64,000 nucleotides of DNA, from NCBI RefSeq assembly GCF_000420025.1, contig NZ_ATUD01000004.1, positions 186,001 to 250,000 on the forward strand, written 5' to 3'. Positions 1 through 8,091 of the stretch are shown piece after piece. The translations under genes were made by a program, and so were the position numbers. Under the pieces are notes generated by a model. That model was not told the DNA's origin. It did no database searches and saw only the letters and a list, made by a program, of their open reading frames with translations. Within the stretch, counting starts at the first letter, position 1. Every line of letters begins with the position of its first letter. The DNA is from Patulibacter americanus DSM 16676. Its GTDB lineage: Bacteria; Actinomycetota; Thermoleophilia; Solirubrobacterales; Solirubrobacteraceae.

Positions 1-224
1 CCTACGCGGGCGAACCCTTCGTCGAGCTCACCGGCGCCGAGCCGGGCATGCGCGACGTGCTGGCCAGCAACGTCGCGCGCCTGCGCACCCACGTCGACCC
101 CCGCTCGGGGCACGTCCTCGTCTTCGCGACGATCGACAACCTGTGGAAGGGCACCTCGAGCCAGGCGATCCAGTCGCTCAACGTCGCGTTCGGGCGGCCG
201 GAGGACGAGGGCCTGCTCGTCTGA
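1..224 (+). CDS. argC: N-acetyl-gamma-glutamyl-phosphate reductase, 3' end only
   Basis: The window opens inside this gene; about 73 C-terminal codons are visible (frame begins at base 3, stop TGA 222-224). ArgC reduces N-acetylglutamyl phosphate to the semialdehyde with NADPH, the third step of arginine synthesis in the cytosol. The visible tail contains DNLWKGTSSQAIQSLN, matching the family's conserved C-terminal DNLxKGxxxQAxQxxN signature. The NAD-binding fold and catalytic cysteine lie outside the window. argJ, argB and argD follow on the same strand but only after an interruption of about 3.6 kb, so argC probably ends its own transcript here. The stop lies 2 bp from the stop of the convergent downstream gene. 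Confidence 0.9.
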   Translation, partial: YAGEPFVELTGAEPGMRDVLASNVARLRTHVDPRSGHVLVFATIDNLWKGTSSQAIQSLNVAFGRPEDEGLLV

Positions 225-226
225 AG

Positions 227-2761
227 CTAGTCTCGCCGAATCAGGTTCGTGAGCCCGGCCACGACGGCGGTCGTAAGGACCCAGCCCACGATGGCGTACG
301 CGACTGCCCAATAGCGCGTTCCAGCCGTCGGCGCGTAAGAATCCCGCATCCCGAAACTCACGACGGGAATCATTCGGTCCATGGTGTAGATCAAACCCGA
401 AAAAGGTTGGACCGTCGCGCGGGCGGCGATGAACTGGTCCTTATCGAACGCCTGGCCGAACACATAGGCCCCGATGGTGACAAGCACCGCGAGCCAGCCG
501 AGGGTATAGCGAAGCCGATATCCGTAGCCGACGGTGGCGTCGAACAGCACGGGCACCACGCGATGCCACCACGGAAGAAAGCGCCGCCGGTCTCGCTCAC
601 GGAACAGCGACACGGTCCTGGCTTCACTCGAATGTCCGGTGCGTCGGAAAGCTGCCGCGACCGCGTCGTACGGCTCAGGCGAGAACCCATCGTTGTCGAC
701 GGATCGACGGATCCACGACCGACGCTGCTTCGCGTCCACGGACGTCCCGACAAATCGATTGATGTCGGCTCCTCTCAGTCCTATGGCCATCGGTTCTGTG
801 CCGGAATCGAATAGACCTCGCACGCGCGACGCCGTTAGGTTCAAGCTGCGGATTGCCCCGAGCCCTCGAATGTCGAGTTCTTCACATGCTGTCGAACCTA
901 GGTCGATGATCGACTCAGCGCTGTGGCGTCTCAGTCGCAGGTCGATTGCTCCAGGCGTCTCGCACCCGATCAAGAGCACGTCGCCACGCGTGCTCGTTTG
1001 TCTCAGCAGAACGTTCTTGGCTACGTGCGTTCGCTCGGCGAGGAAAGCCACGTCGGCGCTGTGCATCACCGCGCCTGATATGTCGAGCATCCCGTCGATT
1101 CGGGCGAACGGGATTCGAACGGTTCCGCTGACGGCCATGCCTTGGCAGAGCAAGTCGCCGCTGATGGTCGTCCCGTCGAACGAGATGGCATAAGGGCCGG
1201 CGGCCGGGACCCGCGCATCCCGCAGGGACGTCTGGCCACGGATGCTGGCGCCTGCGACTCGCAACGCCCCGTTCGCAAATAGGGCGTCGAATCGGACGCC
1301 GCAATTGATGACGGCATGATCGAGGGCCACCGCCGGACCGCTCTGCACGGTGATGCTGGCGCCGGTGAAAGTACAGACCTTGTCAACGCTGGCGGATATC
1401 AGCGAAACGCCCCCGTCGCAACTCAGGTTGCCGAACCAAGCCCCACCGTCGAGCCGCGCGCCATTCGCTGAGAAGGCCACGCCGTTGGGTTGACTGATGC
1501 TGGCCCGCGCGAGCCGCAGCGCCCCCGACACGGTCGCCTGGTCCAGGACTACGCCGCCCAGAATCGAGGTATTGCCGGCAAAGACGAGATCTCCGCCGCA
1601 GGTGAGGTGGTCCGCCTTGATCGCGACGCCGCCCCCGTGATCTATCCGAGCCGCCGTGAAGTAGGCAGTGCCGTCGATTTGAGAACCCGCTAGGTCGATC
1701 GCACCGATGACGCGCACCGCTTCGGACTGCAGATCGTCAAGGACCCGAAGTCGGGTGGCGCGGATCGCAGTGCCAGATGGGCTCTCGAGTGTGGACTTGC
1801 GCAGCACCAGATTGCCTTCGACACGACAGCCGGGCAGCCGGAGCTCACCGCGCAGGCGGGACTCTTCTAGGTCCAGCATTTGGCCGAATACTGTCCGGTC
1901 GGCGGATAGTGAGTACCCAGCCGAGTTCTCGATCACGGCCCCGATGAAGCTCGCGACGCCCTCGATGCTCGCGCCTAGCATCCGGAATTCGCCCCACGAC
2001 CTGAACCCGTTCGCGGCCGAGAGGTCTCCGCGGATTACGGCACGGTCGAGCACCGCGGCCGGAGCTGAGGAGGAGTGCGAACCGATGAGCGTCCCGTCAA
2101 AGTCGAGGCCTCCGAAGCGAGCCTTGACGGCCAAGAACTGCTCAGCACGACCCCCTGACGCCCACACCACGCCCTCGACCTGCGCATCGTGCAGGGCGAC
2201 GCAGCCTAGTATCGACTCCGCGAAAGATGGATCGAGCTCGGGGTTGTTCGATTCACGAAAGCGCGTAGGAGCTTCAACAACTGAGCCGTGAAGGTACAAA
2301 TCACCGCCGACCGCGGCTCCGGACAAGTCGATGTACGAGGTCGCGGTGTTCGTGATGTGGATGCTGTGTTCAACCTTCAGCGACTCGCCCGCGAACCCCG
2401 GAAGCCGACAGTGGTCGATGACGAGCGATCTGACCTTGGCGCCCTCGAACGCGAGGGCCGAGTCGAAGGTACAGTCGCTGAACTGCACCGGGACGTCGAC
2501 AGCATCCCCGTTGAGTGCGAGCCGTCCCGTTACGAAGACGCCAGCCAGGACGAGGCGACGTGGCAGCGCGGCGTCGAGCGGGTCGGGGTCCCCTAGCCGG
2601 AGTAGGGCATCCCGAAGGTCAGACGCGGAGACGGGTGGCCCACCAACAATCGGATCCCCGGAACAAATGGCACTTCGTAGTGCGCCGTAAGTGTTGGGTC
2701 GACGCTGACTTTCGTTTTCCGATCCCGACTGTCTGCACATGGTCGGTGTATACCAATACAT
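227..2761 (-). CDS. Large beta-helix (pentapeptide-like) membrane-anchored protein
   Basis: An 844-residue protein of unknown function. Residues ~70-680 are a succession of ~20-residue imperfect repeats (patterns such as ...GDLYLHGS, GAIDLAGSQIDG, GDLVFAGN, GTVRIPFARIDG), which predict a right-handed beta-helix. A charged segment near 710-740 leads into two hydrophobic segments: around LGWLAVLVTIGAYVFG and, at the very end, AVAYAIVGWVLTTAVVAGLT. This layout matches actinobacterial proteins often labelled membrane-associated oxidoreductase; no redox motif is visible, so I do not adopt that name. Base composition is visibly less GC-rich than the neighbours, and the gene splits the arginine cluster, suggesting acquisition. 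The start may be ATG 2761 or ATG 2740, the latter 6 nt after a TATACA hexamer. Confidence 0.8.
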   Translation of the reverse strand: MYWYTPTMCRQSGSENESQRRPNTYGALRSAICSGDPIVGGPPVSASDLRDALLRLGDPDPLDAALPRRLVLAGVFVTGRLALNGDAVDVPVQFSDCTFDSALAFEGAKVRSLVIDHCRLPGFAGESLKVEHSIHITNTATSYIDLSGAAVGGDLYLHGSVVEAPTRFRESNNPELDPSFAESILGCVALHDAQVEGVVWASGGRAEQFLAVKARFGGLDFDGTLIGSHSSSAPAAVLDRAVIRGDLSAANGFRSWGEFRMLGASIEGVASFIGAVIENSAGYSLSADRTVFGQMLDLEESRLRGELRLPGCRVEGNLVLRKSTLESPSGTAIRATRLRVLDDLQSEAVRVIGAIDLAGSQIDGTAYFTAARIDHGGGVAIKADHLTCGGDLVFAGNTSILGGVVLDQATVSGALRLARASISQPNGVAFSANGARLDGGAWFGNLSCDGGVSLISASVDKVCTFTGASITVQSGPAVALDHAVINCGVRFDALFANGALRVAGASIRGQTSLRDARVPAAGPYAISFDGTTISGDLLCQGMAVSGTVRIPFARIDGMLDISGAVMHSADVAFLAERTHVAKNVLLRQTSTRGDVLLIGCETPGAIDLRLRRHSAESIIDLGSTACEELDIRGLGAIRSLNLTASRVRGLFDSGTEPMAIGLRGADINRFVGTSVDAKQRRSWIRRSVDNDGFSPEPYDAVAAAFRRTGHSSEARTVSLFRERDRRRFLPWWHRVVPVLFDATVGYGYRLRYTLGWLAVLVTIGAYVFGQAFDKDQFIAARATVQPFSGLIYTMDRMIPVVSFGMRDSYAPTAGTRYWAVAYAIVGWVLTTAVVAGLTNLIRRD

Positions 2762-2826
2762 GACCCTGGGTAGCAGGGGAGGCCTGGGGTCGCGCCAGCT
2801 CAGTCTCGTGGGGGTCCGATGGATGG

Positions 2827-2967
2827 TCAGGCGCCGCCGGTCGATCCGGCTCGCACGAGCAGTGTCTGGTCAGCTGCGAGCACTTGCTTCATTGTCTCGA
2901 GTTCACCACTAAGCGGCCAATCGGGCAGGACGTCTAGGTTGCGCCACTGACTAGTCAGCGGTACGAT
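2827..2967 (-). pseudogene. Possible C-terminal remnant of an unidentified gene
   Basis: A 46-codon open stretch, bounded by an in-frame TAG (2968-2970) and a TGA (2827-2829), reads with protein-like composition: LTSQWRNLDVLPDWPLSG, then ELETMKQVLAADQTLLVRAG. Apart from an internal ATG giving 21 residues, no plausible start is present. It lies on the same strand and in the same lower-GC stretch as the beta-helix gene, so it may be the tail of a gene truncated when that segment arrived. Its upstream end overlaps the PadR promoter. The reading is tentative and no family is recognised. Confidence 0.25.
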
Positions 2968-2974
2968 CTAGTCA
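2939..2974 (+). promoter_or_regulatory. padR promoter with palindromic operator
   Basis: A -35 element TTGCGC (2939-2944), 17-bp spacer and -10 TACGAT (2962-2967) place the transcription start at the ATG (2974), so the message would be leaderless. The spacer contains a perfect 12-bp palindrome CTGACTAGTCAG (2947-2958). Its half CTAGTCA is repeated directly at 2968-2974, over the start codon. This is a good candidate for autorepression by the PadR protein. Confidence 0.6.
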
Positions 2975-3324
2975 TGTCCGGTGACGAGCGATGGCCCGCG
3001 GAGTGGATGCGGGCGGTGCTGCTCACGAGCGTGCTGCGCATCGTGGCCGAGGGTGAGACCTACGGTTACTCGGTCGCGCGGCGGCTCGAGGAGGCCGGGC
3101 TGGGCACGGTGAAGGGCGGCACGCTCTACCCGCTGCTGGGTCGCCTGCAGGACGACGGCCTGGTGACGGCGAGCTGGCGCGAGGGCGACGGCGGCCCCGG
3201 CCGCAAGTTCTTCGTCGCCACGCCGGCGGGCCAGGAGGCGCTGCGCGAGCGCACGGAGCGCTGGCACGCCTTCACCGCCCGGGTGGATGCCCTGCTGCAG
3301 ACGACGACGGAGGACCCGCGATGA
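2974..3324 (+). CDS. PadR-family transcriptional regulator
   Basis: A 116-residue cytosolic DNA-binding protein, the usual length for the short PadR subfamily. The winged-helix domain occupies residues ~10-85. It contains YGYSVARRLEEAG, GTLYPLLGRLQDDGLV and GRKFFVATPAGQEAL, the three hallmark blocks of PadR (Y-SV...RLEE, TLYP-L-RL---G-V, R--Y--T--G). The C-terminal helix for dimerisation is short. The stop overlaps the start of the downstream HAAS-domain membrane protein by 4 nt (ATGA), the typical PadR-HAAS pair in which the regulator controls the membrane partner. The ligand cannot be read from sequence. The palindrome in its own promoter suggests autoregulation. Confidence 0.9.
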   Translation: MSGDERWPAEWMRAVLLTSVLRIVAEGETYGYSVARRLEEAGLGTVKGGTLYPLLGRLQDDGLVTASWREGDGGPGRKFFVATPAGQEALRERTERWHAFTARVDALLQTTTEDPR

Positions 3325-3836
3325 CCACGAAGGACGTCAGGACGTACCGGCAGGAGCTGCTGGGGGCGCTGCGCCTGCGGCGCGTCGATGCCGACCGGAT
3401 CGGCGAGGCGGTGGCGGAGGTCGAGGCCCACGTGGCCGAGACGGGGGAGGACCCGCGCGAGGCGTTCGGTCCGGCCCGCGAGTACGCCCGCCGCTTCCCG
3501 TCGCCGCTGGACGACACGCCGCCGGCCCGACGCCGGCTGCTGAACGCCCGCGAGGCGGCGATCGGCGCCGTGGTGGGCCTGCTGGGAGCGATGGGCGCGA
3601 TGGGGCTCGTCTACGACGAGTCGTTCCTGGGGATCCCGCCCGCGGTCTGCCTGGCGGTCAGCGTCCTCCTGGCGGTCCCCGTCATCGCCGGGTTGGCGCG
3701 GCGGGCGGGGACGGCGCGCGACCCGCGTACCGGCGCTCCGATCGGCGGGACCGCGCTGACCACCGGGCTGATCATCGGCGGGGGCTACGTGCTCCTGCTC
3801 GCGCTGGTGGCCGGCGTCGCGCTGCTCACCCGTTGA
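3321..3836 (+). CDS. HAAS-domain (DUF1700-like) membrane protein
   Basis: A 171-residue protein translationally coupled to the PadR gene (4-nt overlap). Residues ~1-60 are a soluble helical domain, with LLGALRLRRVDADRIGEAV and VEAHVAETGEDPREAFGPA, typical of HAAS domains (helical segments that pair with PadR regulators). Three hydrophobic segments follow: ~75-95 (IGAVVGLLGAMGAMGLV), ~105-125 (VCLAVSVLLAVPVIAGLA) and the C-terminal ~150-170. PadR-HAAS pairs usually form a small regulatory unit for envelope or export functions, but the specific role here is unknown. The gene ends 39 bp before argJ, which has its own leaderless promoter. Confidence 0.75.
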   Translation: MTTKDVRTYRQELLGALRLRRVDADRIGEAVAEVEAHVAETGEDPREAFGPAREYARRFPSPLDDTPPARRRLLNAREAAIGAVVGLLGAMGAMGLVYDESFLGIPPAVCLAVSVLLAVPVIAGLARRAGTARDPRTGAPIGGTALTTGLIIGGGYVLLLALVAGVALLTR

Positions 3837-3861
3837 GCGACGGCCACCGGTGCCGCCGTTC

Positions 3862-3876
3862 TAGACTCGCCCGCGA
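3862..3876 (+). promoter_or_regulatory. argJ leaderless promoter (-10 TAGACT)
   Basis: TAGACT (3862-3867) ends 8 nt before the argJ ATG, so transcription should start at or next to the start codon. No Shine-Dalgarno sequence is present. Confidence 0.5.
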
Positions 3877-5162
3877 TGTCCGACGCCCCGGTCCCGCACG
3901 CCGACGCCCCGTTCTTCCGCTCGGGGTGGGTGGAGGTGCCCGACTCGATCGTCCGCGTCGCCGGCCGCGGGCTGCCGCGGGGCTTCCGCGCCGCCGGCGT
4001 GGCGGCGGGGATCAAGCCGTCGGGGGCGACCGACGTGGCCCTCCTCGTGTGCGACGCCCCCGACGCCGTCTCCGCCGCGCGCTTCACCCGCTCGGGCACC
4101 GCGGCACCGCCCGTGCTCGTCACCCGCGACGAGTCACGACTGGACGCCCTGCGCGCCGTCGTCGTGACGAGCGGCAACGCCAACGCCGGCACGGGCCGCG
4201 ACGGCTTCGAGACCGCCCGCCAGGTGCGCGCCGCCGCCGCCGGGGCCGCGGGCGTGCCCGAGGACCAGGTGGCCGTCGCCGCCACCGGCGTCATCGGCGT
4301 GCCCTTGCCCATGGACGTCGTCCCGAGCGGCGTCGCGGCGGCCGGCACCGAACTGCGCGCGGACGGCGACGACGACTTCCGCCGGGGCATCGAGACGACC
4401 GACCTGTTCCCGAAGACCGCGAGCCTCACGGTCCGCCTGGACGGCGGCGACGTGACGCTGCACGGGGTCTGCAAGGGCGCGGGGATGATCCAGCCGAGCT
4501 TCGCCACGATGCTCTGCTTCGTCACGACGGACGCCGGCCTGGACGCCGCGACGGCCGACCTGCTGCTCGGCGTGTGCGTCAAGCGCTCCTTCGACCGGAT
4601 CTCCGTCGACGGCCAGCTTTCGACCTCGGACACGGCCGTCCTCATCGCGTCCGGCGCCAGCGGCGTCCGGGTGGAGCCGCGGACGCCGGACGAGCAGCGC
4701 TTCGGCCTGGCGCTCGACGCGCTGCTGCGCCAGCTCGCGTTGCTCATCACCGCCGACGGCGAGGGCGCGCGCCGCGTCGGCCGCGTGACGGTGAAGGGGC
4801 CGGACGGCCCGGCCTGCGAGCGCGTCGCCCGCCAGGTCGCCAACTCCCCGCTCGTGAAGACCGCGCTCTACGGCGGCGACCCCAACTGGGGCCGCATCGT
4901 GCAGGCCGTCGGCGCGGTCCTGCCCGGCCCGGCGCTGAACCCCGTCGGCGTGCGGATCGCCGGCGTCGAGGTGTGCCGGGACGGCCAGGAGGTCCCGTTC
5001 GACCGCGAGGCGCTCGCGACCCTCGTCTCCGGGCCCGAGGTCGACTACGACATCGTGCTCGGCGCCCCCGAGGCGGCGGGGCAGTACGCGAACGAGTCCG
5101 AGGTGTACTTCTCGGACCTCGGCCACGAGTACGTCACGCTGAACGCCGAGTACACGACCTAG
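3876..5162 (+). CDS. argJ: Glutamate N-acetyltransferase / ornithine acetyltransferase
   Basis: A 428-residue ArgJ, which transfers the acetyl group from N-acetylornithine to glutamate and so closes the cyclic arginine pathway. Recognisable blocks are GFRAAGVAAGIKPSG near the N-terminus, VVTSGNANAGTG around residue 90, and the autocleavage site CKGAGMIQPSFATML. The nucleophilic Thr211 begins the beta chain after self-cleavage between Ala and Thr; the family consensus is K-G-[SA]-GMI-P-[MF]-ATML. The C-terminal GGDPNWGRI block is also intact. Whether it also uses acetyl-CoA (bifunctional form) cannot be decided. It is followed by a hairpin and then by argB with a separate promoter. Confidence 0.96.
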   Translation: MSDAPVPHADAPFFRSGWVEVPDSIVRVAGRGLPRGFRAAGVAAGIKPSGATDVALLVCDAPDAVSAARFTRSGTAAPPVLVTRDESRLDALRAVVVTSGNANAGTGRDGFETARQVRAAAAGAAGVPEDQVAVAATGVIGVPLPMDVVPSGVAAAGTELRADGDDDFRRGIETTDLFPKTASLTVRLDGGDVTLHGVCKGAGMIQPSFATMLCFVTTDAGLDAATADLLLGVCVKRSFDRISVDGQLSTSDTAVLIASGASGVRVEPRTPDEQRFGLALDALLRQLALLITADGEGARRVGRVTVKGPDGPACERVARQVANSPLVKTALYGGDPNWGRIVQAVGAVLPGPALNPVGVRIAGVEVCRDGQEVPFDREALATLVSGPEVDYDIVLGAPEAAGQYANESEVYFSDLGHEYVTLNAEYTT

Positions 5163-5203
5163 CGACGGCTGGCCTCGCGTGCGCCGGGCCACGAAGGGGC
5201 GGT

Positions 5204-5225
5204 CGGACGCCCCGACGGGCGTCCG
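5204..5225. terminator. GC-rich hairpin after argJ
   Basis: GGACGCCC (5205-5212) pairs with GGGCGTCC (5217-5224) around a CGAC loop, with a further C-G pair outside. There is no U-tract; it may act as a terminator or mRNA 3' end, since argB starts its own transcript 76 bp later. Confidence 0.4.
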
Positions 5226-5287
5226 GTCGGGGTGCGAACGGGGCCCGAAGGCCCGCGGTCGCCCGTCGGGCACTGGGGATCCCGCGC

Positions 5288-5301
5288 TAGGGTCCTCGAT
5301 G
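5288..5301 (+). promoter_or_regulatory. argB leaderless promoter (-10 TAGGGT)
   Basis: TAGGGT (5288-5293) ends 7 nt before GTG 5301. This selects the GTG rather than the upstream in-frame ATG at 5232. Confidence 0.5.
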
Positions 5302-6197
5302 TGAACGCCCCTGACGCCCCGACGCCCGACGCCTCCACGGGGCTCGGCGTGCGCGACGTCGGGACGCTGCTCGAGGCGCTGCCCTACATCCGGCAGTTCC
5401 GCGGCCGGACCGTCGTCATCAAGTACGGCGGCGCCGCGATGACCGACCCGGAGCTGCGCGAGGACTTCGCCCGCGACATCGCGCTGCTCAAGTACGTCGG
5501 CGTGAACGTCGTCGTTGTCCACGGCGGTGGGCCCGCGATCACGGAGTTCATGGGACGCCTGGGGCTGCCCGTGGAGTTCCGCGGCGGGTTGCGCGTGTCG
5601 GACGCCGCCACCGTCGAGGTCGCCAAGATGGTCCTCGTCGGCAAGGTCAACAAGGACATCGTCGTGCGGATCGGCCGCCACGGCCAGGCCGCGGTCGGGC
5701 TCTCCGGCGACGACGGCAACCTCTTCCGCGTCGAGACGACGACGGGTCCCGGCGGCGAAGACGTCGGCTTCGTCGGCCGCGTCACCCGGGTGGACACCGG
5801 CGTGATCGACCACATCGCCGAGGACTACGTCCCCGTGATCGCGTCCGTCGGGACCGATGAGCACGGCCAGTCCCACAACGTCAACGCCGACGAGGCCGCG
5901 GCCGCCGTCGCCCGCGCGCTCGGCGCCACGCGCCTGATTTTCCTCACCGACGTCGCGGGCTGGCTCGGCGACGTCGCCGACCCGGACAGCCTCGTCGTGC
6001 AGGCCACGACGGACGAGGTCGAGGCCGCGCTCGAAGGCATCGCCGGCGGCATGCGGCCCAAGCTGCAGGCGTGCGTCGACGCGGTGCATTCCGGCGTCGG
6101 CGCCGCGTCCATCGTCGACGGCCGCAAGCCGCACTCCGTCCTGTTGGAGCTGTTCACGGACGACGGCTGCGGCACCCAGATCCGACCCGCACGGTGA
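5301..6197 (+). CDS. argB: Acetylglutamate kinase
   Basis: A 298-residue amino-acid kinase that phosphorylates N-acetylglutamate with ATP, the second and usually controlling step of arginine synthesis. Visible motifs are Lys41 in IKYGGAAM, the glycine loop VVHGGGPAI, and the nucleotide/substrate region SVGTDEHGQSHNVNADEAA. The segment LLEALPYIRQFRGRT before the kinase core is the N-terminal helix found in arginine-inhibited hexameric enzymes, so feedback inhibition is likely but not shown. GTG 5301 is preferred because it follows a leaderless-type -10 and gives normal family length. argD begins 4 bp after the stop, so the two are co-transcribed. Confidence 0.96.
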   Translation: MNAPDAPTPDASTGLGVRDVGTLLEALPYIRQFRGRTVVIKYGGAAMTDPELREDFARDIALLKYVGVNVVVVHGGGPAITEFMGRLGLPVEFRGGLRVSDAATVEVAKMVLVGKVNKDIVVRIGRHGQAAVGLSGDDGNLFRVETTTGPGGEDVGFVGRVTRVDTGVIDHIAEDYVPVIASVGTDEHGQSHNVNADEAAAAVARALGATRLIFLTDVAGWLGDVADPDSLVVQATTDEVEAALEGIAGGMRPKLQACVDAVHSGVGAASIVDGRKPHSVLLELFTDDGCGTQIRPAR

Positions 6198-6201
6198 GCG
6201 C

Positions 6202-7395
6202 ATGACGCATCAGCTGTCCCTGGCCGAGCTCGAGGAGATCGAGGCCCGCCACGTCCTGCGCAACTACGCGCGCCTGCCCGTGGCCGTCGCCTCGGGCGCC
6301 GACGTGTGGCTGCACACGACGGACGGTCGCCGCGTGCTCGACCTGCTCTGCGGCCTGGGCGTCACCTCGCTGGGCCACGCCCACCCGAACGTGACGATGG
6401 CCATCACGGAGCAGGCCGGGAAGCTGCTGCACGCGAGCAACCTCGTGCACCTGCAGGGCCCCGTCCAGCTCGCGGAGCGCCTGGCGCAGAGTTCGCTCGG
6501 CGGCGGCGTCCTGTTCCAGAACTCGGGGGCCGAGGCCAACGAGGCCGCCATCAAGCTCGCCCGGCGTCACAAGCGCGGGGGAGAGGTCGTCTCGCTCCAC
6601 AACGGCTTCCACGGCCGGACCTACGGCGCGCTCTCGGCCACGCCGCAGGAGGCGAAGCAGGAGCCGTTCGCCCCGCTCGTCGGCGGCTTCCGCGCGGTCC
6701 CTCCGACCGTCGAGGCGCTCGAGACGGCGGTGAGCGACCACACCGCCGCGGTGCTGCTCGAGACGATCCAGGGCGAGAGCGGCGTGCTGCCGATCCCCGA
6801 CGACGTCCTCCGCGCCGCCCGCGCGGCCTGCGACGCCCACGGCGCGCTCCTGATCGTGGACGAGGTGCAGTCCGGCATGGGCCGCACCGGCGACATGTGG
6901 AGCTACGAGGCCTCGGGCGTCGTCCCCGACGCCATCACGGTGGCCAAGGCGCTGGCCAACGGCCTGCCCATCGGCGCGCTGATCACGGGACCGCACCTGC
7001 TCGACGTGCTGCGGCCGGGCGACCACGGCTCGACGTTCGCGGGCAACCCGCTCGCCGCGGCCGCCGCCCACGCCGTCCTCGACGTGATGGGGGACCCGGG
7101 CTTCCTGCCGCGTGTGCGCGAGGCCGGCGCCCGGCTCACTGCCGGCCTGGAGTCGCTGCCCGACGTCGCCGGCGTCCGCGGCCGCGGCCTGATGCTCGCC
7201 GCCGAGCTGACCCCGGAGGCCGTGGAGCGGCACGGCACCACGGCCGAGCTGGCGGGCCGCCTGATGACGGAGCACGACGTCTGGGTCAACGCCCCGACGC
7301 CGACCTCGCTGCGCCTGCTGCCGCCGCTCACGATCCGCGACGAGCAGATCGACGAGGGCGTCCGCCGCATCGCGGCGGGGCTCACCGCCCGCTAG
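6202..7395 (+). CDS. argD: Acetylornithine aminotransferase
   Basis: A 397-residue class-III PLP aminotransferase that converts N-acetylglutamate semialdehyde to N-acetylornithine using glutamate. Seen directly: the cofactor-binding block FQNSGAEANEAAIKLAR, LLIVDEVQSGMGRTG with the PLP-contacting Asp, and Lys249 in VAKALANGLPIGA as the Schiff-base lysine. It starts 4 bp downstream of argB behind a GGTGAG-like ribosome site and is clearly co-transcribed. Closely related enzymes can also act on succinyl-diaminopimelate, so dual use in lysine synthesis is possible. The usual next genes argF and argR do not follow; an unrelated convergent gene does. Confidence 0.95.
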   Translation: MTHQLSLAELEEIEARHVLRNYARLPVAVASGADVWLHTTDGRRVLDLLCGLGVTSLGHAHPNVTMAITEQAGKLLHASNLVHLQGPVQLAERLAQSSLGGGVLFQNSGAEANEAAIKLARRHKRGGEVVSLHNGFHGRTYGALSATPQEAKQEPFAPLVGGFRAVPPTVEALETAVSDHTAAVLLETIQGESGVLPIPDDVLRAARAACDAHGALLIVDEVQSGMGRTGDMWSYEASGVVPDAITVAKALANGLPIGALITGPHLLDVLRPGDHGSTFAGNPLAAAAAHAVLDVMGDPGFLPRVREAGARLTAGLESLPDVAGVRGRGLMLAAELTPEAVERHGTTAELAGRLMTEHDVWVNAPTPTSLRLLPPLTIRDEQIDEGVRRIAAGLTAR

Positions 7396-7446
7396 CCGTC
7401 CGGGTCCGGCCCGAGACGCTCGGGGTGGCGCCGGGTCCCTTCCCTC

Positions 7447-8091
7447 TCACCCGGAGGCGACGGGCGGAAGGTGGCCGATGCGGCGGGCGACCGTCTCGGC
7501 CGTGACGTCGACGATGCCGTCGAGGAGGTCGAGGACCGGGACGACGACGTCGACGCCGAACGCGACGCGGGCCAGGTGGACGGCCTCGCCGCGGCGGCGG
7601 ATCGCGTCGTCGAGGACGTCGGCGCCGGGGTGGCCGTCGACGACGGGCCAGCGCGGCGAGATCGGCGCCATCCCGGCGACCACGTCGGCCAGGCGGTCGA
7701 CGCCCCCGCCGCTCGGCGTGTTGAAGTGGCGGAAGCGGTACTCCAGCGAGGTGCCGAGGTGGCGGATCGCGACGCGGTGCCAGCTCCCGCCGAGGCGACG
7801 GAGCACGTGCTCCCAGGGCTCGCCCGGCTCGCCGACGATCTCGACCACGGTCTCGCGGATCGCACGGGGGAGGTCCTCGGGGCGACGCGCGGCACCGACG
7901 ACGCCGACCGCGGCGGCCCGCAGGGCCTCTTCGCAGAACGTCTCCCACGCCCCGAGTGCGAAGACCAGCGCCGAGGCCGGCACCAGGGCCGCCCGGGGAT
8001 CGTCCGGGTCGTCGAGCTCGAGCAGGCCGCGCGGGGCCTCCATCAGCGTGGCGTAGCGCGCACGGGCCTGCTGGATGGGGATCGGCTCCAC
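7447..8091 (-). CDS. HEPN-like protein (RiboL-PSP-HEPN/MAE_28990 type), function unknown
   Basis: A 214-residue mostly helical protein. A first helix block (ALVFALGAWETFCEEALRAA), then FRHFNTPSGGGVDRLADVV, then LDDAIRRRGEAVHLAR follow the order of RiboL-PSP-HEPN-type domains. The last block holds an R-x4-H motif (R-GEAV-H), the signature of HEPN ribonucleases. The family match is by eye and moderate; the protein could be catalytically inert. Start choice: GTG 8091 lies 7 nt after a TACCGT hexamer, while upstream in-frame starts add a proline-rich low-complexity extension. It is convergent with argD and divergent from the DUF4389 gene. No nucleotidyltransferase or antitoxin partner is adjacent. 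Confidence 0.55.
   Translation of the reverse strand: MEPIPIQQARARYATLMEAPRGLLELDDPDDPRAALVPASALVFALGAWETFCEEALRAAAVGVVGAARRPEDLPRAIRETVVEIVGEPGEPWEHVLRRLGGSWHRVAIRHLGTSLEYRFRHFNTPSGGGVDRLADVVAGMAPISPRWPVVDGHPGADVLDDAIRRRGEAVHLARVAFGVDVVVPVLDLLDGIVDVTAETVARRIGHLPPVASG

Noticed and set aside
227..2761. Oxidoreductase function for the beta-helix protein
   Set aside because: No nucleotide-, flavin- or metal-binding motif is visible; the label seems inherited annotation.
5232..5300. Upstream ATG start for argB
   Set aside because: The added 23 residues are Gly/Pro/Arg-rich and lie upstream of the -10 hexamer; GTG 5301 fits both promoter and family length.
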